Positions 1-9,716 of a stretch of DNA of 64,000 bases are shown piece after piece (the stretch's first letter is position 1; every line of letters begins with the position of its first letter). A model generated the notes under the pieces. The model saw only the letters and a list, made by a program, of their open reading frames with translations. It did not search any database and was not told the origin of the DNA. The translations under genes and the position numbers were made by a program. Source of the DNA: Streptomyces venezuelae ATCC 10712 (GTDB taxonomy: Bacteria > Actinomycetota > Actinomycetes > Streptomycetales > Streptomycetaceae); assembly GCF_008639165.1 (NCBI RefSeq), contig NZ_CP029197.1, positions 7,568,001 to 7,632,000 on the forward strand. The letters run 5' to 3'.

Positions 1-2417
1 ACCACGACCAGCGCATCTGGCTCGTCGAGCGACTGGCCCAGCTGATCGAGGAACGCTCGGCGGGCAGGCCCGTGCTGATCGCGGTCGACGACGTTCAATG
101 GGCCGATCCGCTGAGCCGTTTCGCCCTGAGCGTCCTGCCGGCACGGCTGCTCAGCTCCCCGGTCCTCTGGCTGCTCACCAGCAGGGAGAACCCGGAGCCG
201 TACGGGCAGGGGCCGCCGGCGACGACCCTCCCGCTGCGGCCGCTGTCCGAGACGGCCCTGGCCGAGCTGGCACGCGACGTCCTCGGCGGGGACGTGCCCG
301 CGCGGGTCGAGGAGCTCCTCGACGGGGCGGGCGGCAACCCCTTCCTCGCGGCCGAGATCCTCTCGGGCATCGCGGCGACCGGCGCGGACGGGCCGGAACC
401 GCCCGAGCGACTGGTCCTCGGCGTACGCGGCCGACTGGCCGACCTCAGGCCGGACACCCTGCACTTCCTGCGGATCGGCTCGGTCCTCGGCCGCGCGTTC
501 TCGCTCGCCGACGCCGCTGCCCTGTGCGGCCGGCCCGCCTCAGGACTGAGCGCCGAAGTGGACGAGGCGATCGCCGCCGCTCTCCTCCACGACGACGGCG
601 AACGCCTCCTGTTCCGCCACGACCTGCTCCGCCAGGCGGTGTACGCCGACCTCGCCCCCTCCGTACGCCGGGCACTGCACCGGGAGGCGGCGAGGCGGCT
701 CGTCGCGGCGGGCCGGAGCTCCGGCGACGCGGTCCCGCACCTGCTGAAGAGCGCCGAACCCGGCGACACGGAGGCCATCGCACTGCTCGGCACAGCCGCC
801 GAGGACGTGATCGCCGTGATGCCCGACCTCGCCGCCGACCTGGCCGTACGCGCCCTGGAACTCGTACCGCCCCGTGCGCCCATGGCGTACGACGTGGGGG
901 AGCGCGCCATCGTCGCGCTGACCCGCGCGGGCCGGTACACACAGGCACGGGACACCGGGGACGCGCTGCTCGCCCGGCGGCCGCCCCTGGACGTCTTCGC
1001 CCGTCTGCAGTGCGTCCTCGGCGACACGCTCTGGCACCTCGACGACGTCCAGGAACTGACCCGCCGCACGACGACGGCGCTGGCCGCCGTCACCGACCCG
1101 GCGATCCGCGCCCGGCTGACCGCCCGGCACGCCCTGGTCCGGTCCCGCGGGAGCGACCTCGGGGCCGCCCGGGAGACCGGCGAACGGGCGCTCGCCGAGG
1201 CGGAGCGGGCAGGGGACCGGGAGGCTCGCGTCCTCGCGCTGTGGGGCCTCGGCGAGATCGCCCTCAACGCGGGCGACTGCGCCGCGGCCGTCGCACACCA
1301 CACGGCGCTGAGCGTGTTCGACTCGGCCTTCCTTCCCGAGGAGGCCATCGCCCTGATCCACTTGGACGACTTCGACGCCGTACGGCGACTGCTCCGGACT
1401 GCGGGCGACCTTCCCCTGCGCCCCGCCATGCTCATCTGGACCCAGGGAACCCTCAACATGGGGCTCGGGCGGCTCGACGACGCGGACGCCGACTTCGTCA
1501 CCGCCGAGCGTCTCGAAGCGGACCTCCACGTGCCCGGCAACCTGGTCAACCTCCGCGTCAACCGCGGCCTCCTCGCGATGCTGCGCGGCGACCGCGAGGC
1601 CGCGCGGGAACACCTGGACGTCGTACGGGCGGCCGTGGCCGACCGGCCGAACACGGGCAACCACGCCACCCACCGGTACTTCGAGGCCGTCGTCGCCGAC
1701 GCCGAAGGCGACCACGCGGCAGCGGCCGAATTCGTCCGGACGGTGCAGCGCGACCACCCCTTCCTCCGGTGGCGGCTCCTGCGCCCCCATGTCGTCCAGG
1801 CCGTGCGGATCGCCCTGCGCGGCGGGGACCGGGAGCTCGCCGAGGACCTCGCGGCCCAGGCGGCCGCACACGCCATCCGCAACCCCACCGTGCCGACCGC
1901 CCAGGGGACGGCCGCGCACGCGTCCGCCCTGGTGAACGCCGACCACGGACTCCTGGAGCGGGCGGTGGACATCCTCCTCGACGGCCCCCGGCCGCTGTCC
2001 CTCGCCGCTGCGTCCGCCGACCTCGGGCGCGCGCTCCTGACCTCGGGCGACGCTGCCGCGACCCCCGCCCTGACCAGGGCGCACGACCTCTACGCCAAGG
2101 CCGGGGCCGACGCCGAGGCCGACCGGGTCCGGGCCGAACTCGAACGGGCCACGAGCCGCCCCGGTCGGCGCACCGGCCGCCTCCGGCCGCGTACCGACCG
2201 GGGCTGGGCCGCGCTCACGACCTCGGAACGGAAGGTGGCGCGGCTGATCGCCGCCGGTCACACCAACCGGTCGGCCGCGGAGGCCCTCGTCGTCTCCCCG
2301 CACACGGTCAACACCCATCTGGCGTCGATCTTCCGCAAGCTCTCGGTGCGATCCAGGGTCCACCTGGCCCGGATCGTCCTCGCGGAGGACGACGCCGGAC
2401 CGGCCGTCGACGACTGA
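1..2417 (+). CDS. LuxR-family ATPase regulator (LAL type), 5' truncated
   Basis: The reading frame is already open at base 3 and enters a Walker B-like motif (VLIAVDDVQWAD, visible residues 24-35), so the start codon and the Walker A loop lie outside the window. About 804 residues are visible. The middle is a long Ala/Leu/Arg-rich helical region of the TPR-like kind found in LAL (large ATP-binding LuxR) regulators. The last 65 residues form a LuxR-type HTH: TTSERKVARLIAAG, then SPHTVNTH, then FRKLSVRSR. It is a cytoplasmic transcription factor, presumably activated by ligand and ATP. The alpha/beta hydrolase gene 136 bp downstream is a plausible target. The family call is secure; the regulated pathway is unknown. 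Confidence 0.9.
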   Translation, partial: HDQRIWLVERLAQLIEERSAGRPVLIAVDDVQWADPLSRFALSVLPARLLSSPVLWLLTSRENPEPYGQGPPATTLPLRPLSETALAELARDVLGGDVPARVEELLDGAGGNPFLAAEILSGIAATGADGPEPPERLVLGVRGRLADLRPDTLHFLRIGSVLGRAFSLADAAALCGRPASGLSAEVDEAIAAALLHDDGERLLFRHDLLRQAVYADLAPSVRRALHREAARRLVAAGRSSGDAVPHLLKSAEPGDTEAIALLGTAAEDVIAVMPDLAADLAVRALELVPPRAPMAYDVGERAIVALTRAGRYTQARDTGDALLARRPPLDVFARLQCVLGDTLWHLDDVQELTRRTTTALAAVTDPAIRARLTARHALVRSRGSDLGAARETGERALAEAERAGDREARVLALWGLGEIALNAGDCAAAVAHHTALSVFDSAFLPEEAIALIHLDDFDAVRRLLRTAGDLPLRPAMLIWTQGTLNMGLGRLDDADADFVTAERLEADLHVPGNLVNLRVNRGLLAMLRGDREAAREHLDVVRAAVADRPNTGNHATHRYFEAVVADAEGDHAAAAEFVRTVQRDHPFLRWRLLRPHVVQAVRIALRGGDRELAEDLAAQAAAHAIRNPTVPTAQGTAAHASALVNADHGLLERAVDILLDGPRPLSLAAASADLGRALLTSGDAAATPALTRAHDLYAKAGADAEADRVRAELERATSRPGRRTGRLRPRTDRGWAALTTSERKVARLIAAGHTNRSAAEALVVSPHTVNTHLASIFRKLSVRSRVHLARIVLAEDDAGPAVDD

Positions 2418-2553
2418 GCGCGTCCTCTGCGCCCCTGTGCAAGGTGTGGTGCGCTGTACGGCAACAGCAGACGCGCGAGCGGTCCTAGCGTGACGGGCAC
2501 ACCGCGCCGCTGGAACGCGCGGACCGGCCGACCCGAATCGAGGAACCATCCCC

Positions 2554-3390
2554 ATGCCGTACATCACCGTGGGCCAGGAGAACACCAACCCCATCGAGCT
2601 CTACTTCGAGGACCAAGGAGACGGGCAGCCCGTCGTCCTCATCCACGGCTTCCCGCTCGACGGCCACTCCTGGGAGCGCCAGAGCGCCGCGCTGCTCGAC
2701 GCCGGCCACCGGGTGATCACGTACGACCGCCGCGGCTTCGGGCAGTCCTCCCAGCCGACCACCGGCTACGACTACGACACCTTCGCCGCCGACCTGAACA
2801 CCGTGATGGAGACCCTCGATCTGAAGGACGCCGTCCTCGTCGGCTTCTCCATGGGCACCGGCGAAGTCGCCCGTTACGTCGCCACGTACGGCTCCGGCCG
2901 CGTCGCCAAGGTCGCCTTCCTCGCCTCCCTGGAGCCCTGCCTGCTCAAGAGCGACGACAACCCGGACGGCGTCGCCCCGAAGGAGTTCTTCGACGGCGTC
3001 GTCGCCGCAGTGAAGGCCGACCGGTACGCCTACTACACGGCCTTCTTCAACGACTTCTACAACCTCGACGAGAACCTCGGCAGCCGCATCAGCGAGGAGG
3101 CCGTCCGCAACAGCTGGAACACCGCGGCCCGCGGCGGCTCCTTCGCCGCCTCCGCCGCGCCGGCGACCTGGTACACCGATTTCCGTGCCGACATCCCCGC
3201 CGTCGACGTGCCGGCGCTGATCCTGCACGGCACCGCCGACCGCATCCTGCCCGCCGAGGGCACCGCGCGCCCCTTCCACAAGGCGCTCCCGTCGGCCGAC
3301 TACGTCGAGATCGAGGGCGCCCCGCACGGTCTGCTGTGGACCCACGCCGAGGAGGTCAACACCGCCCTCCTCGCCTTCCTGGCGAAGTGA
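2554..3390 (+). CDS. Alpha/beta hydrolase, cofactor-free chloroperoxidase-like
   Basis: A 278-aa cytoplasmic alpha/beta-hydrolase of the non-heme chloroperoxidase/arylesterase subgroup. Visible features are the oxyanion-hole HGFPLDGHSW (31-40), the nucleophile elbow GFSMG with Ser99, the acid Asp229 (HGTADR) and the base His258 (GAPHG), a complete triad. Length matches the family (about 275 aa). The start ATG follows a GAGGAACC ribosome site. It sits between two LAL regulators, and a strong hairpin follows its stop. Family members hydrolyse esters, and peroxidative halogenation seen in vitro is a side activity. The natural substrate cannot be read from sequence. Confidence 0.9.
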   Translation: MPYITVGQENTNPIELYFEDQGDGQPVVLIHGFPLDGHSWERQSAALLDAGHRVITYDRRGFGQSSQPTTGYDYDTFAADLNTVMETLDLKDAVLVGFSMGTGEVARYVATYGSGRVAKVAFLASLEPCLLKSDDNPDGVAPKEFFDGVVAAVKADRYAYYTAFFNDFYNLDENLGSRISEEAVRNSWNTAARGGSFAASAAPATWYTDFRADIPAVDVPALILHGTADRILPAEGTARPFHKALPSADYVEIEGAPHGLLWTHAEEVNTALLAFLAK

Positions 3391-3427
3391 CACCCCACCG
3401 TTGACCGGCCGGGCGGCGCCGGAGACC

Positions 3428-3461
3428 CGGCGTCACCCGGCCCCCGGGCCGGGCGTCGCCG
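3428..3461 (+). terminator. Hairpin terminator after the hydrolase gene
   Basis: A 15-bp inverted repeat with two mismatches (arms 3428-3442 and 3447-3461, loop CCCG) begins 38 bp after the hydrolase stop and ends 34 bp before the next regulator. There is no T-run, which is common for GC-rich actinobacterial terminators. Confidence 0.5.
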
Positions 3462-3494
3462 GGGTGGTGCACATGGTTCATACTGATCCGCCGT

Positions 3495-6329
3495 ATGAGC
3501 GTGAACCGAGTGACGACGAGGACCGAGCCCGAGGAGCTGGACGGCGTACGGGCACCCCTCCGGGGCAGAGAAGCCGAACTGGCGTTCATCGAGGAGCGGC
3601 TCGACGCGCTCGCCCGGGGAGCGGGCGGGATCGTCCGCGTCGAAGGCCCCGCCGGAATCGGCAGGTCCCGGTTCCTCGCAGAGGCTGCGGCGGCCGCGAG
3701 GCGGCGCGGGACGCGGGTGTTCGAAGGGGCGGCGGGCCCCGGAGAACCGTTCGTACCGCTCGGCCCGCTCCTCGAAGGCGTGCTCTCCGGTGAGGAACCG
3801 TTGTCGGGCGCCCAACGCCTCCGCGACCTCGCCACGACACCCGGTCGGCGGTTCTGGCTCCTTCAGGAGTTGGGGGACCGCCTGCGGGAGGCGGCTCGGA
3901 ACGGACCCCTGCTCGTCGTCCTCGACGACCTCCAGTGGTGCGACGACCTGACCCTTCTCACCTTCCACACGCTCGCGGCGGGGCTCTCGTCACACCCGAT
4001 CCTGTGGCTGGTCGCCGTGCGGGCCGGCAGCGTGCCGTCCGGAGTGCGCACCACCCTGGACAGGATCCGTCAGGCCGGCGCCCACGAGCTGGTCCTCGAA
4101 GCGCTGGAGGACCGTGTGATCGCCCGGATCACCGAGGACGTCCTCGGCGCTCCTCCCGACCCGGACGTCCTCCGCCTCGCCCGCCGAGCCGAGGGGGTGC
4201 CGCAGCTGCTGGTCGAACTGCTCGGCTCGCTGCGGGACGAGGCGGTGACGATCGAGAACGGCACGGCGAAGCTGCCGGCCGGACCCCCGGCCCCGCAAAA
4301 ACTCCCCTCTGTCGTGCGCCGCCTCGACCAGCTGTCCGACCAGGCGCGGGAGCTGGTGCAGACGGCGGCCGCCGCCGGCGGCACGGTCACCGTCGCGCAG
4401 CTCGCCGAACTGCTCGGCACCTCCTCGGCGGCGCTCATCACCGCCGTACGGGAAGCCCTCGACGCCGATCTGCTCGCCGAGAGCGGCGATCGCCTCGCCT
4501 TCCGCCACGACCTGATCCGTGAGGCGGTGGAAGCCGGCCTCCCGCTGCCCCTGCGTCAGGCCCTGCGCCGTCAGGCCGCCGGGCTGCCGCCGGGGAGCGC
4601 ACCGGCCGATGCCGCACCGGCCGAAAGGGCGGCGCCGGGGGACACGGTGGTCGCCGACCGGCTGCGTACCGAAGCGGCGGAACTCGCGGCCACCGCCCCC
4701 GGGACCGCCGCGGAGCGCAGCCTCAAGGCCCTGGAACGCACCGGGGCGGACGCTCGGGAGCGGCCGCGGATCATCGCCGAGACGATCCCGCTGCTCTGGC
4801 AGACGGGCCGGGCCGCCCAGGCGCGCGAGCTCGGCACCGCCGCCCTGGCGGCCGGCGGTCTCCGACCCGAGGACGAGGCACTCATCCGCCTCGCCCTGGC
4901 ACGCCTCGCCGCACCGTTCGACTTCTCCGAGGCGGTCCGGCAGGCCCGTACCGGGGCGGCACTGCCCGGGATCTCCGCGGCCGCGAGGGGGCGACTGCTC
5001 GCCATGCTCGCCGTCGGCCTGTCGATGTCGGGCGAGCACGCGGCGGCCGAGCAGGTCGCCGCGGAGGCGTGGGAGACCGCGGTGGCGGCGGGGGACCGCT
5101 CCGCCGAGGCCACCCTGACGACGGTCCGCTCGGCCGTGAGTTTCCACCGCATGGACCTGACCGAGGCGTTCCGGCAGGCCGAGCGGTCCGCCGCGCTGGC
5201 CGACGCGCTGGGCGTCAGCACCTCGCTGTGGGTTCCGGAGGCCTTGTGGCACGCCCTCCTGTCGAACACCACCGGACGCACCGCGGAGGCGCTCGCCGTC
5301 GCGGAGGAGGGCATCCGGATCACCCGCGAGCAGGGCCGGACGGCCGCCACCCGCATGTGGCTCATGACCCGCACCCGCATCCTTCTGGAGACCGGACGGC
5401 TGGCGGACGCCCGGGCCGACGCCGAAGCCGCGTCCCCCACGGCAGACGATCCCGGCCCGGGCAACCTCGCCGACGTCACGCTCCGGTACGTGATGCTGCG
5501 CGTCGCCCTCCACACCGGCGACCGGCAGACCGCGGAGGCGTACGCGGCGGAGGCGAGGCGCATGCGGAGCGACGCAGCCCCCGTCGTCCGGCACTTCGGC
5601 TCCTGGATGCTGGCACTGATGGCCGACTTCGAAGGCCGGCCCGACCGCGCCATGACCGCACTCGACGGGGTGATGACGTCACCCGCCGCGGACCGGCCCG
5701 CCTACGCCGGGCTGATCGACCCCGCCGACGCCCCGGTGCTCGTCCGCATGGCGTTGCGCGCGGGCAGCCACGAACGGGCCGTGCAGGCCGTCGCCATGGC
5801 AGAGAGGCGAGCCGCGCTCAATCCCGGCCTGCCGTTCCTCGCCGCCACCGCCGCGCACGCCCGGGGACTCCTCGACAACGACCTCGCCCCTCTCGTACGC
5901 GCCGTCCGGCTGTACGAGGACTGCCCTCGCGTACTGGCACGGGCGTCGGCCCTGGAGGACGCAGGCCGCAAGATGGCGGCCACCCGCACGGCGGAAGCGG
6001 TCCCGTACTTCGAGACGGCCCTCGCGCTCTACACGCGAGCGGGCGCCGAAAGGGACGTCGCGCGGGTGCGCCGACGCCTGCGGGCCGCCGGTGTCCGCCG
6101 CCGGCCGACGACGACCGGACTCTCCGACGCCTGGCCCGAGTTGACGGCGGCGGAGCTACGGGCAGTTCGACTCGTGGCCCGAGGGCTGACCAACCGGCAG
6201 GCGGCCGAGCACCTCTCCCTCTCCCCGCACACGGTGAGCTCGCACCTGCGCCGGGCCTTCACCAGGCTGAACGTCACCTCGCGCACGGAGCTGACCCGGC
6301 TGGCGAAGCTCCGCGACAGCGGAGGGTAA
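3495..6329 (+). CDS. LuxR-family ATPase regulator (LAL type) with Arg in Walker A
   Basis: A 944-aa large LuxR regulator. The N-terminal AAA-like ATPase has a P-loop at 51-58 reading GPAGIGRS, with Arg57 (codon AGG) where Lys is expected. Walker B is LLVVLDDLQWCDD near residues 140-150. A long TPR-like helical region follows. The C-terminal HTH (last about 60 residues) contains TAAELRAVRLVARGLTNRQA and SPHTVSSHLRR. The start ATG lies just after a possible promoter (GGTTCATACTGATCC). The Lys-to-Arg change may reduce ATP hydrolysis, so this protein may depend less on ATP or only bind it. Targets are probably local genes. Confidence 0.92.
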   Translation: MSVNRVTTRTEPEELDGVRAPLRGREAELAFIEERLDALARGAGGIVRVEGPAGIGRSRFLAEAAAAARRRGTRVFEGAAGPGEPFVPLGPLLEGVLSGEEPLSGAQRLRDLATTPGRRFWLLQELGDRLREAARNGPLLVVLDDLQWCDDLTLLTFHTLAAGLSSHPILWLVAVRAGSVPSGVRTTLDRIRQAGAHELVLEALEDRVIARITEDVLGAPPDPDVLRLARRAEGVPQLLVELLGSLRDEAVTIENGTAKLPAGPPAPQKLPSVVRRLDQLSDQARELVQTAAAAGGTVTVAQLAELLGTSSAALITAVREALDADLLAESGDRLAFRHDLIREAVEAGLPLPLRQALRRQAAGLPPGSAPADAAPAERAAPGDTVVADRLRTEAAELAATAPGTAAERSLKALERTGADARERPRIIAETIPLLWQTGRAAQARELGTAALAAGGLRPEDEALIRLALARLAAPFDFSEAVRQARTGAALPGISAAARGRLLAMLAVGLSMSGEHAAAEQVAAEAWETAVAAGDRSAEATLTTVRSAVSFHRMDLTEAFRQAERSAALADALGVSTSLWVPEALWHALLSNTTGRTAEALAVAEEGIRITREQGRTAATRMWLMTRTRILLETGRLADARADAEAASPTADDPGPGNLADVTLRYVMLRVALHTGDRQTAEAYAAEARRMRSDAAPVVRHFGSWMLALMADFEGRPDRAMTALDGVMTSPAADRPAYAGLIDPADAPVLVRMALRAGSHERAVQAVAMAERRAALNPGLPFLAATAAHARGLLDNDLAPLVRAVRLYEDCPRVLARASALEDAGRKMAATRTAEAVPYFETALALYTRAGAERDVARVRRRLRAAGVRRRPTTTGLSDAWPELTAAELRAVRLVARGLTNRQAAEHLSLSPHTVSSHLRRAFTRLNVTSRTELTRLAKLRDSGG

Positions 6330-6465
6330 TCGCTTCGTATCCCACGTGGGCGTCATGGCAATGGACGATTCATGCGATGTGCCGACGTCGCCGTTTCCTC
6401 AGACTGATCAAGAACCGCGGAAGGAAGAAGCCCGCGGGGACAGCTGATCGAGAGAGGAACACCGC

Positions 6466-7713
6466 ATGACCGTAAGGCTCCAGCGAGCCCGCCCAGGCAG
6501 CCCCGAGCTCCAGGCACTCGTCGACGAGCTCGCGGAGCGGCTCGGCCGGTCCGTCGCCGTCGACGACCCGCTGGTCCGCATGGTCTGCACGAGCCGCCAC
6601 TTCGGCGACGAGGACCCGGTGCGCATCGGCACCCTGCTGCAGGGCCGAGCCGACAACGCGGCCATCCGCTACGTCCTCGCCCAGGGCGTGACCCAGTGGT
6701 CCAGACCCGGGTTCATCGACGGCCGTGACGATCTCGGACTGCTGCCCCGTTACGTCGTGCCGCTGCGCGAACGGGGGCATCTCCTCGGGCTGCTCGTGGT
6801 GGTCGTGCCCGAGAAGAAGCTGGGGGAGGAGGAGACCGCTGCCATCGCCCGGGCCGCGGACGCCATGTCGGCCCAGATGTACGGGGAGCACATCGTCGCC
6901 GACACCCGGAAGACCGGCGAGCGGGACCTGGCCCTCGCGCTCGTCGGCGCCGACGTCGCCGCACGCACCGCCGCGCGTCGCCACGGCAAGGAGGTCGGTC
7001 TGCTCGGGGCGGCGGAACACGTCCTGGTCACCGTCGTCCAACTCAGCTGCGGGACGGAGCTCGTGCGGCACTCCGAGGCCGCCCTGTGGGCGGCGCTGGA
7101 GGGGTACCGGCAGACGCGCTCCGCCCAGGGCCTCATCGCCGTCGACAAGGAACGGGCGATACTGCTCCAGCTCCGCGGCCGGCCGCCCGGCCAGGATGAG
7201 ATCGCCGCCCAGTCCGCTCGCATCCTCGACGAACTCCGCACCTTCCTGGACCCGTCGGCGGACCCCGTGATCGGCGTCGGCGGCCGGCATCCCGGGCTGG
7301 ACGGCGCCTGGACGTCGTACGAGCAGGCGCTGGTGGCGGCCCGCGCGGCCCGCCGACTGCCCTCCCTGAGGAGCGTCGGTGACTGGGAGCTGCTCGGGGA
7401 ACTCGCCGTACTGCTCCAGCTCCCCGAGCACGCCCTGAACGCGTCGCTGGTCCCGAAGCCGCTCCGCACCCTGAGCGAGGCTCATGGCGGCGACCGCCTG
7501 CGGGACACCCTGCGCTGCTTCCTCGAACACGCGGGATCGATTCCCAGGACCGCGGACGCCCTGGGAATCCACCGCACTTCGCTCTACTACCGGCTGCGCC
7601 AGATCCAGGAGTTGACCGGACTCGACCTCGACGACGGCGCCCACCGGCTCACCCTGCACCTCGGCCTCAGGACCGCGGACCTCCTCGCTCCGGGCACCGA
7701 CGGGGCCCGGTGA
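6466..7713 (+). CDS. PucR-family transcriptional regulator
   Basis: A 415-aa cytoplasmic regulator. The C-terminal 60 residues carry the PucR-type HTH: LRCFLEHAGSIPRTADALG, then IHRTSLYYRLRQIQELTG. The central region (about 160-330) matches the GGDEF-derived ligand region of CdaR/PucR proteins in layout, and the N-terminal 150 residues form a separate sensory region. An AGAGGAAC ribosome site precedes the ATG. The alpha/beta hydrolase gene begins 139 bp downstream on the same strand, a likely target. A perfect 10-bp palindrome CCCACGTGGG lies upstream at 6341-6350 and could be a protein-binding site. Confidence 0.88.
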   Translation: MTVRLQRARPGSPELQALVDELAERLGRSVAVDDPLVRMVCTSRHFGDEDPVRIGTLLQGRADNAAIRYVLAQGVTQWSRPGFIDGRDDLGLLPRYVVPLRERGHLLGLLVVVVPEKKLGEEETAAIARAADAMSAQMYGEHIVADTRKTGERDLALALVGADVAARTAARRHGKEVGLLGAAEHVLVTVVQLSCGTELVRHSEAALWAALEGYRQTRSAQGLIAVDKERAILLQLRGRPPGQDEIAAQSARILDELRTFLDPSADPVIGVGGRHPGLDGAWTSYEQALVAARAARRLPSLRSVGDWELLGELAVLLQLPEHALNASLVPKPLRTLSEAHGGDRLRDTLRCFLEHAGSIPRTADALGIHRTSLYYRLRQIQELTGLDLDDGAHRLTLHLGLRTADLLAPGTDGAR

Positions 7714-7852
7714 CCCCCGACTCGCTTACGACAAAGCGAGGAGGATCCACGCCCCGATTCCTACAGCTCGCGGTGGTGCGGGCGATGGGCCCCATCCGAT
7801 GATGATCGGGACGGGCGGGGCGGCCGTACCGCCTCTGACCAGGGAAGAGGTC

Positions 7853-8704
7853 ATGAAGGAACTGATCACGACAGACGGTGCGCGGCTTGCGTACCAGGAC
7901 ACCGGCGGCGACGGAGTCCCGCTGGTGATGCTCCACGGCTGGGGCCAGACCCAGGCGATGTTCCGCCACCAGATCGAGGGGCTCGCGCCCGGCCGCCGCG
8001 TCGTCACCGTCGACCTCCGCGGCCACGGGAAGTCCGGCAAGCCGCAGCACGGCTACCGCATCGCCCGGCTCTCCCGCGACGTGCTCGAACTCGTCGACCA
8101 CCTCGGCCTCGACCGCTTCGACGCACTGGGCTGGTCCATGGGCGTCTCGGTGTGGTGGAGCTTCATCGACCAGTACGGGACCGGACGCATCCGCCGCTTC
8201 GTCGCCGTCGACCAGCCCCCGGCCGTCGCCGCCGTGCCCTGGATGACCGAGCGGGAACAGCGGGACTCCGGCGCCATCTTCGACGTGTCCGGACTGCTGT
8301 ACCTGGGCGCGGCCCTCGCGGGGCCGGAGGGCGACACGGTCCGCGCCGACTTCGTGCGCGGCATGTTCTCCGGCGAGCCCGACCCCGAGGTGCTGGCCTT
8401 CGTCACCGAGGAGATCAGGTCGACACCCGCCCACGCGGGCGTTCCGCTGCTGTTCGACCACTGCGCGCAGGACTGGCGCGACGTGCTCCCCCGGATCGAT
8501 GTGCCGACCCTGGTGATCGGCTGTGAGGGAAGCCATGTGCACCCCGATTCGCAGCGCTTCGTCGCCGAGCGGATTCCCGGCGCACTCCTGCACGTCTTCC
8601 CGTCCGACGTGGCGAACTCGCACTTCCCCTTCCTGGAGAACCCGCCGGCCTTCAACGCCGTCGTGGAGAAGTTCCTGGCCGAGGAGCCGCCGAGAGGGGC
8701 GTGA
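7853..8704 (+). CDS. Alpha/beta hydrolase
   Basis: A 283-aa alpha/beta-hydrolase. The ATG at 7853 is chosen over an upstream in-frame ATG at 7799 because it follows AGGGAAGAGG with good spacing and directly starts the conserved fold (MKELITTDGARLAYQDTG). The oxyanion HGWGQ is at 28-32, the nucleophile GWSMG has Ser95, and a C-terminal SHFPFLEN supplies the catalytic His. It resembles the fluoroacetate dehalogenase/haloperoxidase side of the fold, but the sequence gives no substrate. The AraC gene that follows may have its start overlapping or just after this stop, so the two are probably co-transcribed. Confidence 0.88.
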   Translation: MKELITTDGARLAYQDTGGDGVPLVMLHGWGQTQAMFRHQIEGLAPGRRVVTVDLRGHGKSGKPQHGYRIARLSRDVLELVDHLGLDRFDALGWSMGVSVWWSFIDQYGTGRIRRFVAVDQPPAVAAVPWMTEREQRDSGAIFDVSGLLYLGAALAGPEGDTVRADFVRGMFSGEPDPEVLAFVTEEIRSTPAHAGVPLLFDHCAQDWRDVLPRIDVPTLVIGCEGSHVHPDSQRFVAERIPGALLHVFPSDVANSHFPFLENPPAFNAVVEKFLAEEPPRGA

Positions 8705-8745
8705 ACCCGCTCCCCGCCTGCACGAACCCACGGCTAGGAATCACC

Positions 8746-9672
8746 ATGACCCTCACACTGATGTCACGCGCGCCCGAACGGGCGCCCCGGCAGACGCCCG
8801 ACCCGGCCCCGTCCCCCTCCCGCTCGGGGTGGCTGGTCCAGATGCTCTCCGAGGTGCCGGACACGAACGACCGGAACCACGTCTACCTCGGCGTCCATGT
8901 CCGCGGGGCCGTCAGCGTCGTCCATGAGCGCGCCGAAGCCCTGCTGGAGCCGGGCGACCTGGTCTTCTGCGACCCGGCCCGACGGCACCTGCTGCGGTTC
9001 GGCGAGGACTGCCGGATGATCTTCTTCCGGGTGCCCCGCTGCTACCTGGGCGTCTCGGAACCGGAACTGCACCGGGTGCTCGGCGTCCCCGTACGCGGCG
9101 GGGAGGGCCTCGGGGCGCTGGCCTCCGAATTCCTGACCGCGCTCGCCGCCGAGGCGGAGCTCCGCCGGTCCACGATCGGGGACCGGCGTGCCCGCACGGC
9201 CGTCCACCTCCTCTCCGTCCTGGTCATGGAGCTCCTCGACGCGGACACGACGGACGCCGCCGACGACGCCTCCGGAGCGGGCAACGAGATGCTGTCCCGT
9301 ATCCACGCCCACATCGAAGAACACCTGAGGGACCCGGACCTCTCACCGGAGTCGATCGCACGTGCCCACCACATCTCCGTGCGGTACCTGCAGAAGCTGT
9401 TCCAGAGCGACGGCACGACGGTGAGCCAGTGGGTGCGGCAGCGCAGGCTCGAGTCCTGCCGCTTCGAGCTGGGCCGCTCCACCCGGCGGATCACGATGGC
9501 CGCGATGGCACACCGCTGGGGCTTCAGCAGTCCCTCGCACTTCAGCCGTACGTTCCGCGGGGCCTACGGCATGAGCCCCAGCGAATGGCAGGCGCTGGCG
9601 ACCTCGGCCTTCGCGCCGATGACCGACGCCACCGACGACACCGCCGACACCCAGGACGGGCGAAGACGCTGA
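8746..9672 (+). CDS. AraC-family transcriptional regulator
   Basis: A 308-aa AraC/XylS regulator. An in-frame GTG at 8701 overlaps the previous stop, but the ATG at 8746 has AGGAA five bases upstream and is preferred. The N-terminal half is an AraC-binding-like sensor (LVFCDPARRHLLRF). The C-terminal 100 residues hold two HTHs: LSPESIARAHHISVRYLQKL and MAAMAHRWGFSSPSHFSRTF, with the closing GMSPSEWQ. This layout matches the NphR/FeaR-like subgroup with an AraC_binding_2 sensor. It probably controls the flanking hydrolase genes. Confidence 0.9.
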   Translation: MTLTLMSRAPERAPRQTPDPAPSPSRSGWLVQMLSEVPDTNDRNHVYLGVHVRGAVSVVHERAEALLEPGDLVFCDPARRHLLRFGEDCRMIFFRVPRCYLGVSEPELHRVLGVPVRGGEGLGALASEFLTALAAEAELRRSTIGDRRARTAVHLLSVLVMELLDADTTDAADDASGAGNEMLSRIHAHIEEHLRDPDLSPESIARAHHISVRYLQKLFQSDGTTVSQWVRQRRLESCRFELGRSTRRITMAAMAHRWGFSSPSHFSRTFRGAYGMSPSEWQALATSAFAPMTDATDDTADTQDGRRR

Positions 9673-9716
9673 GACGCGTGCGCGCCGTCATGCCCCCCAC
9701 CGAGAAGAGAACTCGC

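Noticed and set aside
6341..6350. Palindrome CCCACGTGGG before the PucR gene, as a defined operator
   Set aside because: A single 10-bp GC-rich palindrome is not enough to name a site; it is only mentioned in the PucR entry.
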